From contig JAPPQJ010000218.1 of NCBI GenBank assembly GCA_028817015.1, positions 1 to 32,833 of the forward strand: a stretch of DNA of 32,833 nt, in the 5' to 3' direction. The notes below the pieces were generated by a model. It did not search any database and was not told the origin of the DNA. It worked only from the letters and a program-made list of their open reading frames with translations. This document shows positions 9,543 to 19,707 of the stretch, one piece after another (the stretch's first letter is position 1; every line of letters starts with the position of its first letter). A program made the position numbers and the translations under genes. This stretch comes from Gammaproteobacteria bacterium. GTDB lineage: Bacteria; Pseudomonadota; Gammaproteobacteria; Arenicellales; Poriferihabitantaceae.

Positions 9543-11024
9543 ATGGAAAATCACCTGCTTAGCCTGCTGATCTGGCTGCCTATCGTGGCCGGCATACTGA
9601 TTCTGGGCGCCGGAGACCAACGGCGCGCGGCGCTGGCGAGAAAGCTGGCCCTGGGGTTCTCGAGCGCGGTGTTCCTGCTCAGCGTGCCGCTTTATACCCG
9701 CTTCGACACCACCACCGCAGCCATGCAGTTCGGCGAACGGGCGAGATGGATCGACGCCTTCAACATCCATTACGCGCTCGGCGTTGACGGCATCTCCATG
9801 CCGCTCATCCTGCTGACCACGCTGCTGACCGTGGTCGTGGTCATCGCCGGCTGGACCGCCACACCTAAGCGCGTGGCGCAGTATATGGCCGCGTTCCTGA
9901 TCATGGAGGGCCTGATGATCGGCGTGTTCGCATCCCTGGACGCGGTGCTGTTCTACCTGTTCTGGGAGGCGATGCTGATTCCCATGTTCCTGATCATCGG
10001 CATCTGGGGCGGGCCGAACCGCATCTACGCGACCATTAAGTTCTTCCTGTATACGCTGCTCGGCTCGTTGCTGATGCTGGTCGCGTTGCTGTATCTGTAT
10101 CACGCCAGCGGCGGCAGTTTCAGCATCCTCGACTACCACCGCCTGCCGCTGGCGCTGGCCCCCCAGGTTCTCATCTTTCTGGCCTTCTTCGCCGCCTTTG
10201 CGGTCAAGGTGCCGATGTTCCCGGTGCACACCTGGCTGCCGGACGCGCATGTCGAGGCCCCCACCGGCGGCTCGGTGATTTTAGCCGCGGTGATGCTGAA
10301 GATGGGCGGCTACGGGTTCCTGCGCTTCAGCCTGCCGGTCACGCCGGACGCCAGCCACCAACTGGCCTGGCTGATGATCACGCTGTCGCTAATCGCGGTG
10401 GTGTATATCGCCTTAGTGGCGCTGGCGCAGCGCGACATGAAGAAGTTGATCGCCTACTCATCCATTTCCCACATGGGTTTCGTGACCCTCGGCCTGTTCA
10501 TTTTCAACCCCCGGGGCGTCGAAGGGGCGATGGTGCAGATGATCTCGCACGGCTTCATCTCCGGCGCGCTGTTCCTGTGCGTCGGCGTGCTGTATGACCG
10601 CCTGCACTCGCGCATGATCGCCGACTACGGCGGCCTGGCCGCGCCGATGCCGGTGTTCGCCGCCTTCATGGTGCTGTTCGCGCTGGCCAATGCCGGGCTG
10701 CCGGGCACCTCGGGTTTCGTCGGCGAATTCCTGGTCATTCTCGGCGCCTTCCAGGTCAACGCCTGGTTCGCCGTGGCGGCCGCGCTGACTCTGATTTTCG
10801 GCGCCGCCTATACGCTGTGGATGGTCAAGCGGGTGATCTACGGCGCGGTCATCTCCGAGCGGGTCGCCGCGCTGCCCGATGTGAACGGTCGCGAAATGCT
10901 GTTTTTGGGCGTGCTCGCCGCACTGGTGCTGTGGGTGGGGGTCTGGCCGAACCCGCTCCTTGAGGTCATGCACGCCACTATCGACAACCTGCTGGAGCAC
11001 ACCGCCGCCTCGAAACTGCCATGA
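9543..11024 (+). CDS. nuoM: NADH-quinone oxidoreductase subunit M
   Basis: This is the 493-aa proton-pumping subunit (ND4 homologue). Conserved elements include FYLFWEAMLIPMFLIIGIWGG (pump glutamate), KVPMFPVHTWLPDAHVEAP (lysine and half-helix), and KLIAYSSISHMGFVTLG. The ATG at 9543 gives the family N terminus. Upstream in-frame codons overlap nuoL and are hydrophilic, so they are excluded. A 23-base gap separates it from nuoL. The stop overlaps nuoN (ATGA). Confidence 0.96.
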   Translation: MENHLLSLLIWLPIVAGILILGAGDQRRAALARKLALGFSSAVFLLSVPLYTRFDTTTAAMQFGERARWIDAFNIHYALGVDGISMPLILLTTLLTVVVVIAGWTATPKRVAQYMAAFLIMEGLMIGVFASLDAVLFYLFWEAMLIPMFLIIGIWGGPNRIYATIKFFLYTLLGSLLMLVALLYLYHASGGSFSILDYHRLPLALAPQVLIFLAFFAAFAVKVPMFPVHTWLPDAHVEAPTGGSVILAAVMLKMGGYGFLRFSLPVTPDASHQLAWLMITLSLIAVVYIALVALAQRDMKKLIAYSSISHMGFVTLGLFIFNPRGVEGAMVQMISHGFISGALFLCVGVLYDRLHSRMIADYGGLAAPMPVFAAFMVLFALANAGLPGTSGFVGEFLVILGAFQVNAWFAVAAALTLIFGAAYTLWMVKRVIYGAVISERVAALPDVNGREMLFLGVLAALVLWVGVWPNPLLEVMHATIDNLLEHTAASKLP

Positions 11025-12499
11025 ACCTTGCCTCTTTGAGAGTGACCGCCGCGCTGCCGGAAATTTTCATCGCCCTGGCGGCCTGCGCGATTTTGCTGCT
11101 TGGCGTAACCGGCAAACCGGGCAAGCCGAACCACCGCGCCGCGCTGGCCTGCCCCCTGGCCATCGCCGCGCTGCTGGTGACCGCGCTGCTGGCCGGGTTG
11201 AATTTTCCCGCCGGCGGCGGGGCGGTGGCCGCCTTCAACAACTTGTTCATCGGCGATGCGCTGGCCGGGTTGCTGAAGATCAGCATGTGCCTGCTGTGCG
11301 CCGCCGCCTTTTTATACGGCCGCCGTTACAACCGCGACCGCGGCCTGCTGACCTGCGAGTATTATGTGCTGGGCCTGTTCTCGGTCGCCGGCATGATGGT
11401 GGTGGCCTCGGCCAGCCACCTGCTGACCCTGTATCTCGGCCTGGAACTGATGTCGCTGTGCCTGTATGCGATGGTCGCCTGCCACCGCGACAGCCGACTG
11501 GCCTCAGAGGCGGCGATGAAATACTTCGTGCTCGGCGCGCTGGCCTCCAGCATCCTGCTGTATGGCATGTCGCTGTTGTATGGCCTGACCGGCTCGCTGG
11601 AGTTGCCGGTCATCCGCGCCGCCCTGTTTGCTGAAGCCGCCGACCCCGACGACGCCGCGCTGGCCCTGGCGGTGGTGTTCGTGGTCGTGGCGTTGGCCTT
11701 CAAACTCGGCGCGGTGCCGTTTCACATGTGGGTTCCCGACGTCTATCACGGCGCGCCGACCTCGACCACCGCGTTCCTCTCGGCCGCGCCCAAGGTCGCC
11801 GCGTTCGCCATCGTGTTGCGGCTGCTGGCCGGCGGCCTGGGCGACCTGGCCGGCATCTGGCAGTCGATGCTGGTCATCCTCGCGGTGTTGTCGGTGGCGG
11901 CCGGCAACATCATCGCCATCGCCCAGCATAACCTAAAGAGGATGCTGGCTTATTCGGCCGTCTCGCACATGGGGTTTTTCCTGTTCGGCATCGCCGCCGG
12001 CAGCGCGCAGGGATACAGCGCATCGCTGTTTTATGTCCTGGTCTATGCGGTGATGAGTTTGGGCGCGTTCGGCGCGGTGCTGTGCCTGGCCCGCGGCGAC
12101 GCCGAATGCGACCGCCTCGACGACTTGCAGGGCCTGAGCCGGCGCAGCCCGCGCACCGCCTTCCTGATTCTGATTCTAATGCTGTCGATGGCCGGCATCC
12201 CGCCGACCGCCGGCTTCTTCGCCAAACTCTCGGTGATTCAAGCGTTAGTCGGCGCCGGCCTGGTGTGGGTGGCGGTGGTGGCGGTGCTTCTCGCGGTGGT
12301 CGGCGCGTTCTACTACCTGCGCATCATTAAACTCATGTATTTCGACGACCCCGCGGACGCTTCGCCGGCGACACCGCCCGCCGGCGACCCCCCGGCGCAC
12401 CTCCTGCTGGCTTTCAACGCGCTCATCATCATCGCCATTTTGCCGTGGATCGGCGCGTTGATTTCGCTGTGCAACGCGGTGATTGCCGGCGCCGTTTAG
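11021..12499 (+). CDS. nuoN: NADH-quinone oxidoreductase subunit N
   Basis: This is the 492-aa third antiporter-like subunit (ND2 homologue), and the last nuo gene. The conserved parts are LYLGLELMSLCLYAMVA, FKLGAVPFHMWVPDVYHGAP and RMLAYSAVSHMGFFLFG. It begins with ATG overlapping nuoM by four bases. It ends 23 bases before ddl, so ddl may share the operon transcript. No terminator hairpin is visible between them. Confidence 0.96.
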   Translation: MNLASLRVTAALPEIFIALAACAILLLGVTGKPGKPNHRAALACPLAIAALLVTALLAGLNFPAGGGAVAAFNNLFIGDALAGLLKISMCLLCAAAFLYGRRYNRDRGLLTCEYYVLGLFSVAGMMVVASASHLLTLYLGLELMSLCLYAMVACHRDSRLASEAAMKYFVLGALASSILLYGMSLLYGLTGSLELPVIRAALFAEAADPDDAALALAVVFVVVALAFKLGAVPFHMWVPDVYHGAPTSTTAFLSAAPKVAAFAIVLRLLAGGLGDLAGIWQSMLVILAVLSVAAGNIIAIAQHNLKRMLAYSAVSHMGFFLFGIAAGSAQGYSASLFYVLVYAVMSLGAFGAVLCLARGDAECDRLDDLQGLSRRSPRTAFLILILMLSMAGIPPTAGFFAKLSVIQALVGAGLVWVAVVAVLLAVVGAFYYLRIIKLMYFDDPADASPATPPAGDPPAHLLLAFNALIIIAILPWIGALISLCNAVIAGAV

Positions 12500-12522
12500 C
12501 CCTGGCCATCGCCGGCGCCGCC

Positions 12523-13698
12523 ATGAAAAAAATCAACCTCGGGCTGCTGTTCGGCGGGCGCTCCTGCGAACACGAGGTGTCGGTGATTTCGGCGCGCTCC
12601 ATTCTCCAGGCCATCGACCGAAGAAAATACGCGGTCAGCCTCATCGGCATCGACAAGGCCGGCCACTGGCGGCTCGCCGATGGCGATGACTTGGACGCGC
12701 TGCTCAGCGGCGGCGAAGTTGCGGCGCGGCCGCCGCCAGGCGGCGGCGACTCGACCGGCGCGGCCGCCGGCCGCCCGGTCACCCTCGACCTGCACCATCA
12801 CGGCAACCTGTCCGTGGCCGGCCCACCGCCCGCCGCCGGCCGTCACCTGTTGCCGGCCCTTGATGTTGTCTTCCCGGCGTTGCACGGCACCTTCGGCGAA
12901 GACGGCACCTTGCAGGGTGTGCTCGAGATGGCCGGGGTCCCATACATCGGTTGCGGCGTGGCCGCCTCGGCGCTGGCCATGGACAAGACTCTGGCCAAAA
13001 AGGTCTTCCACGCCGCCGGCATCCCGCAGGCGCCGCACATCGACATTACCGCACCGCAGTGGCGGCGAGCGCCGGCCGACATCATGCGGCGCTGCGAAAC
13101 GCGCCTGGGCTGGCCGGAGTTTGTCAAGCCGGCCAACTTGGGCTCCAGCGTCGGCGTCAGCAAAGCGCATGACCCGGGCGAGTTGAAGGGCGCCGTTGAA
13201 TTGGCGTTGCGCTTCGACGCCAAAATCGTCATCGAGCAATCCATGGAGAATTGCCGGGAAGTGGAATGCGCGGTGCTCGGCCATGCCGGCGACGCGCGCG
13301 CCTCGGTGGTCGGCGAGATCATCCCCGGCGCCGAGTTCTACGACTACACGACCAAGTATCTGGACGATAAATCCGAGTTGGTGGTGCCGGCAAAAATACC
13401 CGGCCCGGTCGCCGAACGGGTGCGCGAGTTATCCGTCAAAGCGTTCAGAGAAATCGGCGGTGACGGCCTGGCGCGCGTCGATTTCCTGGTCGGGCGCGAC
13501 ACTGGCCAGGTGACACTGAACGAAATCAACACCCTGCCCGGCTTCACGCCGATCAGCATGTATCCGCGCCTGTGGGCGGCCAGTGGCGTGCCCTACCCCG
13601 AACTCATCGACCGCCTGATTGAACTGGCGCTTCAGACCCACCGCGGCAAGGCGAAGTTGCAGCGCGCGATTGAACCGGGGGACTGGCCCGGGGATTGA
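12523..13698 (+). CDS. ddl: D-alanine--D-alanine ligase
   Basis: This 391-aa ATP-grasp enzyme joins two D-alanines for peptidoglycan precursor synthesis in the cytoplasm. Key motifs are the N-terminal GGRSCEHEVSVISA, ALHGTFGEDGTLQG, KPANLGSSVGVSK (ATP and P-loop region) and NEINTLPGFTPISMYPRLW (metal and omega-loop). The length and the Pro/Gly/Ala-rich insert at about residues 65-105 fit the longer DdlA type rather than the 306-aa DdlB found in mur-fts clusters. The ATG at 12523 is the family start; earlier in-frame codons overlap nuoN. Placement between nuoN and dnaA is unusual; no murein genes are nearby. Confidence 0.95.
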   Translation: MKKINLGLLFGGRSCEHEVSVISARSILQAIDRRKYAVSLIGIDKAGHWRLADGDDLDALLSGGEVAARPPPGGGDSTGAAAGRPVTLDLHHHGNLSVAGPPPAAGRHLLPALDVVFPALHGTFGEDGTLQGVLEMAGVPYIGCGVAASALAMDKTLAKKVFHAAGIPQAPHIDITAPQWRRAPADIMRRCETRLGWPEFVKPANLGSSVGVSKAHDPGELKGAVELALRFDAKIVIEQSMENCREVECAVLGHAGDARASVVGEIIPGAEFYDYTTKYLDDKSELVVPAKIPGPVAERVRELSVKAFREIGGDGLARVDFLVGRDTGQVTLNEINTLPGFTPISMYPRLWAASGVPYPELIDRLIELALQTHRGKAKLQRAIEPGDWPGD

Positions 13699-14179
13699 GT
13701 GGAGCCGCGCCCGCCGCCCGCGCCGTTTAGAATCACCTGCCGCTGTGCGGGTGTGAACATTTTCATCGGCCACATGACTCCCCGGATCGACCGCGAAGAG
13801 GCGGCGCTTACCGGGCGTGAATCTGCTCGCGCACCGCTTTGACCACCTCGCCGCAACCGTCGGCGACCCGCCATCGTCGAACCGGCGGCGTTGGTGCAGG
13901 CGCCCGCCGTTGCGGCCGGCGGATGAAGTCGGTGGACACTTGGTGGGTGGAGTCCGGGAACATCCCGCACCCTGTGATGACCCTGTGCAAATTATCAGCA
14001 TGATTTATGCTTGAGTTGTGGATAAACGCCGGCGTTGGAATTACACTCAGTCGTCTCCAGGAAACATCGGTTGGCGGCTTGGCGGTGGTGGATGGAACGG
14101 TATTCGGTGGTGAAACGATGTTTGTCGATTAATTTACCGGTATGCCGGGACCCGGGTTTTTATTGCGTGGATTTTGCCG
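13699..14179 (+). promoter_or_regulatory. ddl-dnaA intergenic region with one DnaA box
   Basis: These 481 bases hold no convincing gene. rpmH, a common neighbour of dnaA, is not here. There is one perfect DnaA box on the minus strand and a TAGAAT hexamer at about 13729 that might be a -10. An 8-bp inverted repeat (AAACATCG at 14062-14069, CGATGTTT at 14116-14123) lies nearer dnaA. The region probably holds the dnaA promoter and may form part of a bipartite origin. Confidence 0.45.
14017..14025 (-). promoter_or_regulatory. DnaA box (perfect)
   Basis: TGTGGATAA, the reverse complement of the consensus TTATCCACA, lies about 155 bases upstream of dnaA. It could act in dnaA autoregulation or as an outlying origin box. 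Confidence 0.7.
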
Positions 14180-15511
14180 ATGTCTGAAACTTGGAATGAT
14201 TGTGTAGCCCGACTAAAAGCCCAGATTTCGGAGGCCGACATCAGTGCCTGGGTTGCACCGTTGCATCCGGTGCGCCGGGACGACACGCTGAAACTGCTGG
14301 CTCCAAACCGCTATGTCCTTGATTATGTAAGAAAAAACCTGTTCCACCTGATCGAAAAGAAGATCCTGGAAATGAATAGCGGCATTCGGCTGGTGCAGGT
14401 TGAGATCGGCGGGCATGGCTCCGCCGACGCTGTCCGTTCCGCAGGTTCCGCCCGCCTTGCAGCAGGTAACCGCTCGCCGCAGCCCTATGCGGGCGGCGCA
14501 ATGAACGATAACTTCACCTTCGAAAAACACGTCGAGGGCAATTCCAACCAACTGGCCCGGGCGGCGGCGCTGCAGGTTGGTAAAAACGCCGGCCGCGCGT
14601 ATAACCCGCTTTTCATCTATGGCGAGGTAGGCCTTGGCAAGACCCACTTGATGCAGGCTGCAGGCCATCTGATGCAACACACGGACAGGTCCGCCAAAGT
14701 GATGTATGTCCGCTCGGAGTTATTCGTCAACGACATGGTGAATGCGTTGAAAAACAACGCCATGCATCACTTCAAGCGCCATTACCGGTCGCTGAGCGCG
14801 TTGCTGATCGACGATATTCAGTTTTTCGCCAAGAAAACCCAGTCGCAGGAAGAGTTTTTCCACACCTTCAATTCGCTGTTGGAAGGCCAGCGGCAGATCA
14901 TCATTACCAGTGACCGTATTCCGAATGCCATCACCAATGTGGATGCGCGGTTAATCTCGCGGTTTAGCAGCGGCCTCACCGTGGGCATTGAACCGCCGGA
15001 ACTCGAAACGCGGGTGGCCATTTTAGAAAAGAAAGCGCTGGAACGGGGCATTGAGTTGCCGAAAGAAGTTGCTTTTTTTGTCGCCCACGCAATTCGCTCC
15101 AATGTGCGCACATTGACCGGCGCGTTGCATCGCATCCTCGCCACCGCCGGTTTTACCGGCCGGCCGCTCGATGTTGATCTTGCCCGGGATGCGTTGAGCG
15201 ACCTGTTAGCCCACCAGCAGAAACAAATCAGCATCGAGAATATTCAGCAAACCGTGGCCGAGTATTACAAACTGCGGGTCACCGATCTGCTGTCGAAAAA
15301 ACGCTCCAGAAATATCGCACGACCACGGCAACTGGCGATGTTCCTCGCCAAAGAATACACCAACCTTAGCCTGCCCCAGATCGGCGCTCGTTTTGGCGGC
15401 CGGGACCACACTACCGTGCTGTATGCCTGTCGCAGGATCGAGGAATTGATCCAAACCGACCCTGGAATCAAGGAAGACTACCGAAATTTGGAACGCTCGT
15501 TTGGTGTATAA
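14180..15511 (+). CDS. dnaA: Chromosomal replication initiator protein DnaA
   Basis: This 443-aa AAA+ protein binds DnaA boxes and melts the origin. Domain I covers about residues 1-75 and is followed by a short linker (about 76-108). The ATPase domain has Walker A GEVGLGKT (148-155) and Walker B LLIDDIQFF. C-terminal domain IV has the signature region LSLPQIGARFGGRDHTTVLY, which binds DnaA boxes. The usual GGVGLGKT reads GEVGLGKT here, still a valid P-loop. The ATG at 14180 is preferred to a TTG two codons upstream because it gives the family N terminus (MSETWNDCV). GC is lower than in the flanking nuo genes. Confidence 0.97.
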   Translation: MSETWNDCVARLKAQISEADISAWVAPLHPVRRDDTLKLLAPNRYVLDYVRKNLFHLIEKKILEMNSGIRLVQVEIGGHGSADAVRSAGSARLAAGNRSPQPYAGGAMNDNFTFEKHVEGNSNQLARAAALQVGKNAGRAYNPLFIYGEVGLGKTHLMQAAGHLMQHTDRSAKVMYVRSELFVNDMVNALKNNAMHHFKRHYRSLSALLIDDIQFFAKKTQSQEEFFHTFNSLLEGQRQIIITSDRIPNAITNVDARLISRFSSGLTVGIEPPELETRVAILEKKALERGIELPKEVAFFVAHAIRSNVRTLTGALHRILATAGFTGRPLDVDLARDALSDLLAHQQKQISIENIQQTVAEYYKLRVTDLLSKKRSRNIARPRQLAMFLAKEYTNLSLPQIGARFGGRDHTTVLYACRRIEELIQTDPGIKEDYRNLERSFGV

Positions 15512-15533
15512 GGTGTATAACTTGTCGATTTTC

Positions 15534-15542
15534 TGTGGATAG
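15534..15542 (-). promoter_or_regulatory. DnaA box (one mismatch)
   Basis: TGTGGATAG differs at the last base from the reverse-complement consensus TGTGGATAA. It lies 23 bases after the dnaA stop. Confidence 0.5.
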
Positions 15543-15579
15543 ACAGCATGAAGTGCTGAGTAGCCCGTGGAAAAATTTT

Positions 15580-15588
15580 TTACCCACA
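15580..15588 (+). promoter_or_regulatory. DnaA box (one mismatch)
   Basis: TTACCCACA differs from TTATCCACA by one base. It directly follows the A/T tract AAAAATTTTTT in the middle of the dnaA-dnaN gap. Confidence 0.45.
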
Positions 15589-15677
15589 ACCCGCGGTTTC
15601 GTTTTACAATACTTTCCAACCGCTTCACTCAAGTTCGGTCGAAATATATGCCCTTGATAAGGAAGCGAAAATACCAC

Positions 15678-15686
15678 TTATCCACA
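15678..15686 (+). promoter_or_regulatory. DnaA box (perfect)
   Basis: TTATCCACA matches the consensus exactly. It points toward the GC-rich spacer and triplet run, the orientation expected for the box that loads DnaA onto the unwinding strand. Confidence 0.75.
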
Positions 15687-15698
15687 AATCTACAGGCC

Positions 15699-15717
15699 CT
15701 AACTGCTACTGCTACCA
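15699..15717 (+). promoter_or_regulatory. DnaA-trio-like triplet run
   Basis: After the perfect DnaA box and the spacer CAGGCCC come TAA CTG CTA CTG CTA CCA (15700-15717). On the opposite strand, read 3' to 5', these include GAC GAT GAC GAT, with the conserved central A of DnaA-trios. The run ends nine bases before the dnaN start. The match is imperfect but periodic. Confidence 0.4.
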
Positions 15718-15726
15718 AGTAAACAG

Positions 15727-16848
15727 ATGAATATCATTATAGACAAAGAGAAAATTCTCCCCGCTTTGAATTTAGTCAGTAGCGTGGTGGAAGGACGTCA
15801 AACATTGCCGATGTTGTCCAATTTATATTTCAGTTTGAATGACGGAGTGCTTGAGATAGTCGGAACAGATATGGAAATGGAGGTTTCCGAAACCGTTAAT
15901 GAAGTCCAGGGAGACAATGGGTCTTTTACGGTATCCACAAAGAAATTCCTTGATATAGTCCGCATATTGCCCGAAAATTCGTCGATCTCCGTCAAACAGG
16001 AAAAAGACAAAGCGGTGGTCACTTCGGCAAGAAGCCGATATTCACTTAAGACATTACCCGCTGATGACTTCCCCAGAATCAAAGTCGAGAACTGGGAGGA
16101 GCGGTTAAAAGTGGGTCAGTCGGCATTGAGAGAGTTGCTTGGGAAAACTTCCTTTGCGATGGCTGTCCAGGATGTGCGCTATTACTTGAATGGCGTATTG
16201 TTTGAGTTATCAGCGAAACAACTTCGATCCATCGCGACCGATGGCCATCGTCTCGCTCAGTCGGATATGGACACCGATCTGGACCTGAATGAAACCAGGG
16301 AGTTAATCATACCGCGCAAGGCCGTCATAGAAATCAACCGGTTTATCGGCGGTGAGGATGCCGACAACGAAGAGGATGTTCATTTGACGGTCGAGATGAA
16401 CCGTAATCACCTCAAGTTGACTAAGAACAATATGGTACTTACCACTAAACTAATCGATGGAAAATTTCCCGAATATAAGGGGGTTTTAGATAATAAGTTC
16501 GATATTTTGGTCAACGTCAATCGGTTGGATTTTATCGGTGCCTTAAGCCGTGTTGCGGTTTTGACTGAGTCACACCAGCACCAGGGAATTAAAGTCAACC
16601 TTGAGGAAGGGGGGATACGTGTGACGACGACTAATTTGGATCAGGAAGAGGCGGAGGATTATGTGGATGTCGAGTATAGCGGCAAGCCCATCGAGATCGG
16701 ATACAATGTGAACTATCTAATCGACGCTGCCCGGGCTGGCCATAGCGAGATGATAGAACTCCATCTACAGGGAAGTGACGGCATCTGCGTCATGAAACAA
16801 CCCGGTGATGACCGCACGATCTGGCTGATTATGCCTATGCGCATTTAG
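15727..16848 (+). CDS. dnaN: DNA polymerase III beta subunit (sliding clamp)
   Basis: This 373-aa ring-forming clamp tethers DNA polymerase to the template. The three-domain family pattern is visible. It has the N-terminal KILPALNLVSSVVEGRQTLPMLSNL, the middle SIATDGHRLAQSD and the C-terminal IWLIMPMRI that forms the partner-binding pocket. Length is near the E. coli value (366). The start ATG follows the putative origin directly, without a clear ribosome-binding site. The gene is much poorer in GC than its neighbours (about 42% in a sampled 60-base stretch) and uses ATA, TTA and AAA freely, which is notable for a core gene in a GC-rich chromosome. Confidence 0.97.
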   Translation: MNIIIDKEKILPALNLVSSVVEGRQTLPMLSNLYFSLNDGVLEIVGTDMEMEVSETVNEVQGDNGSFTVSTKKFLDIVRILPENSSISVKQEKDKAVVTSARSRYSLKTLPADDFPRIKVENWEERLKVGQSALRELLGKTSFAMAVQDVRYYLNGVLFELSAKQLRSIATDGHRLAQSDMDTDLDLNETRELIIPRKAVIEINRFIGGEDADNEEDVHLTVEMNRNHLKLTKNNMVLTTKLIDGKFPEYKGVLDNKFDILVNVNRLDFIGALSRVAVLTESHQHQGIKVNLEEGGIRVTTTNLDQEEAEDYVDVEYSGKPIEIGYNVNYLIDAARAGHSEMIELHLQGSDGICVMKQPGDDRTIWLIMPMRI

Positions 16849-16861
16849 CGCCTGGTTCAGT

Positions 16862-16881
16862 GATGTTTCATGTGAAACATC
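16862..16881 (+). promoter_or_regulatory. parS: parS-like ParB binding site 1
   Basis: The core TGTTTCATGTGAAACA (16864-16879) differs from the widely conserved parS consensus TGTTTCACGTGAAACA by one central base. The arms are perfect inverted repeats of nine bases around a TG centre. It starts 15 bases after the dnaN stop region, within an origin-proximal gap, where ParB/Spo0J sites normally cluster. Confidence 0.75.
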
Positions 16882-17014
16882 GCTTGGGAGTAAAAATCAG
16901 GCGATTCGTTGAGATGTTGCTCGCGGGTTTTGTGAATTTCGTCACTACAATCCATCCCACCAGTTTCAGGTAATCCAATTTGGCTGGGTTGCCACCAAGT
17001 TATTTTTAATTCGA

Positions 17015-17036
17015 CTATGTTTCATGTGAAACATAG
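17015..17036 (+). promoter_or_regulatory. parS: parS-like ParB binding site 2
   Basis: The core TGTTTCATGTGAAACA (17018-17033) is identical to site 1, including the T in place of the usual central C. The inverted-repeat arms extend to ten bases each. The centres of the two sites are 154 bases apart. Confidence 0.75.
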
Positions 17037-17292
17037 CGATTCAAAAGAATCATATAACCCGGTCAAGACTCGCTGAGAGATGCCGTTGGCAGGCGATTCG
17101 CGTTTTGCCTTGAGCATCCGATATCCGGATTATCGCCTTTCTCTCATCGCTTCCGGCGGTCTGCAAGCGGGTATTCCGAGTCATGCCCAGAAGATTTTAA
17201 CTGATTGATTTTATTAATAATAAATTCCATAACCAGGGAGGTTTACCGGGCTGGAACATGATAAAATCCCCGCCTCATTGTTATTGGGCTAA

Positions 17293-19689
<2,397 letters not shown>

Positions 19690-19707
19690 CGGGCCCGGCG
19701 ATGATTG

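Larger units (their letters stand above)
15512..15726 (+). other. Candidate chromosomal origin (oriC) region
   Basis: The 215 bases between dnaA and dnaN contain a perfect DnaA box next to dnaN and two one-mismatch boxes. There is also an A/T tract (15571-15581), a GC-rich spacer and a triplet run resembling a DnaA-trio just before dnaN. This is the layout of a basal origin unwinding module. No gene fits here. Whether replication actually starts here is inference from motif content. Confidence 0.6.

Noticed and set aside
13808-13990. 60-aa minus-strand reading frame upstream of dnaA
   Set aside because: No recognisable family, no ribosome-binding site and a biased Arg/Pro composition expected from a chance frame in GC-rich DNA.
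14062-14123. 8-bp inverted repeat AAACATCG/CGATGTTT before dnaA as a third parS
   Set aside because: The arms are 46 bases apart and lack the TGTTTCA core; likely chance or an unrelated site.
16862-17036. parS palindromes as rho-independent terminators
   Set aside because: The stems are A/T-rich, lack a following T-run, and match a known centromere consensus instead.
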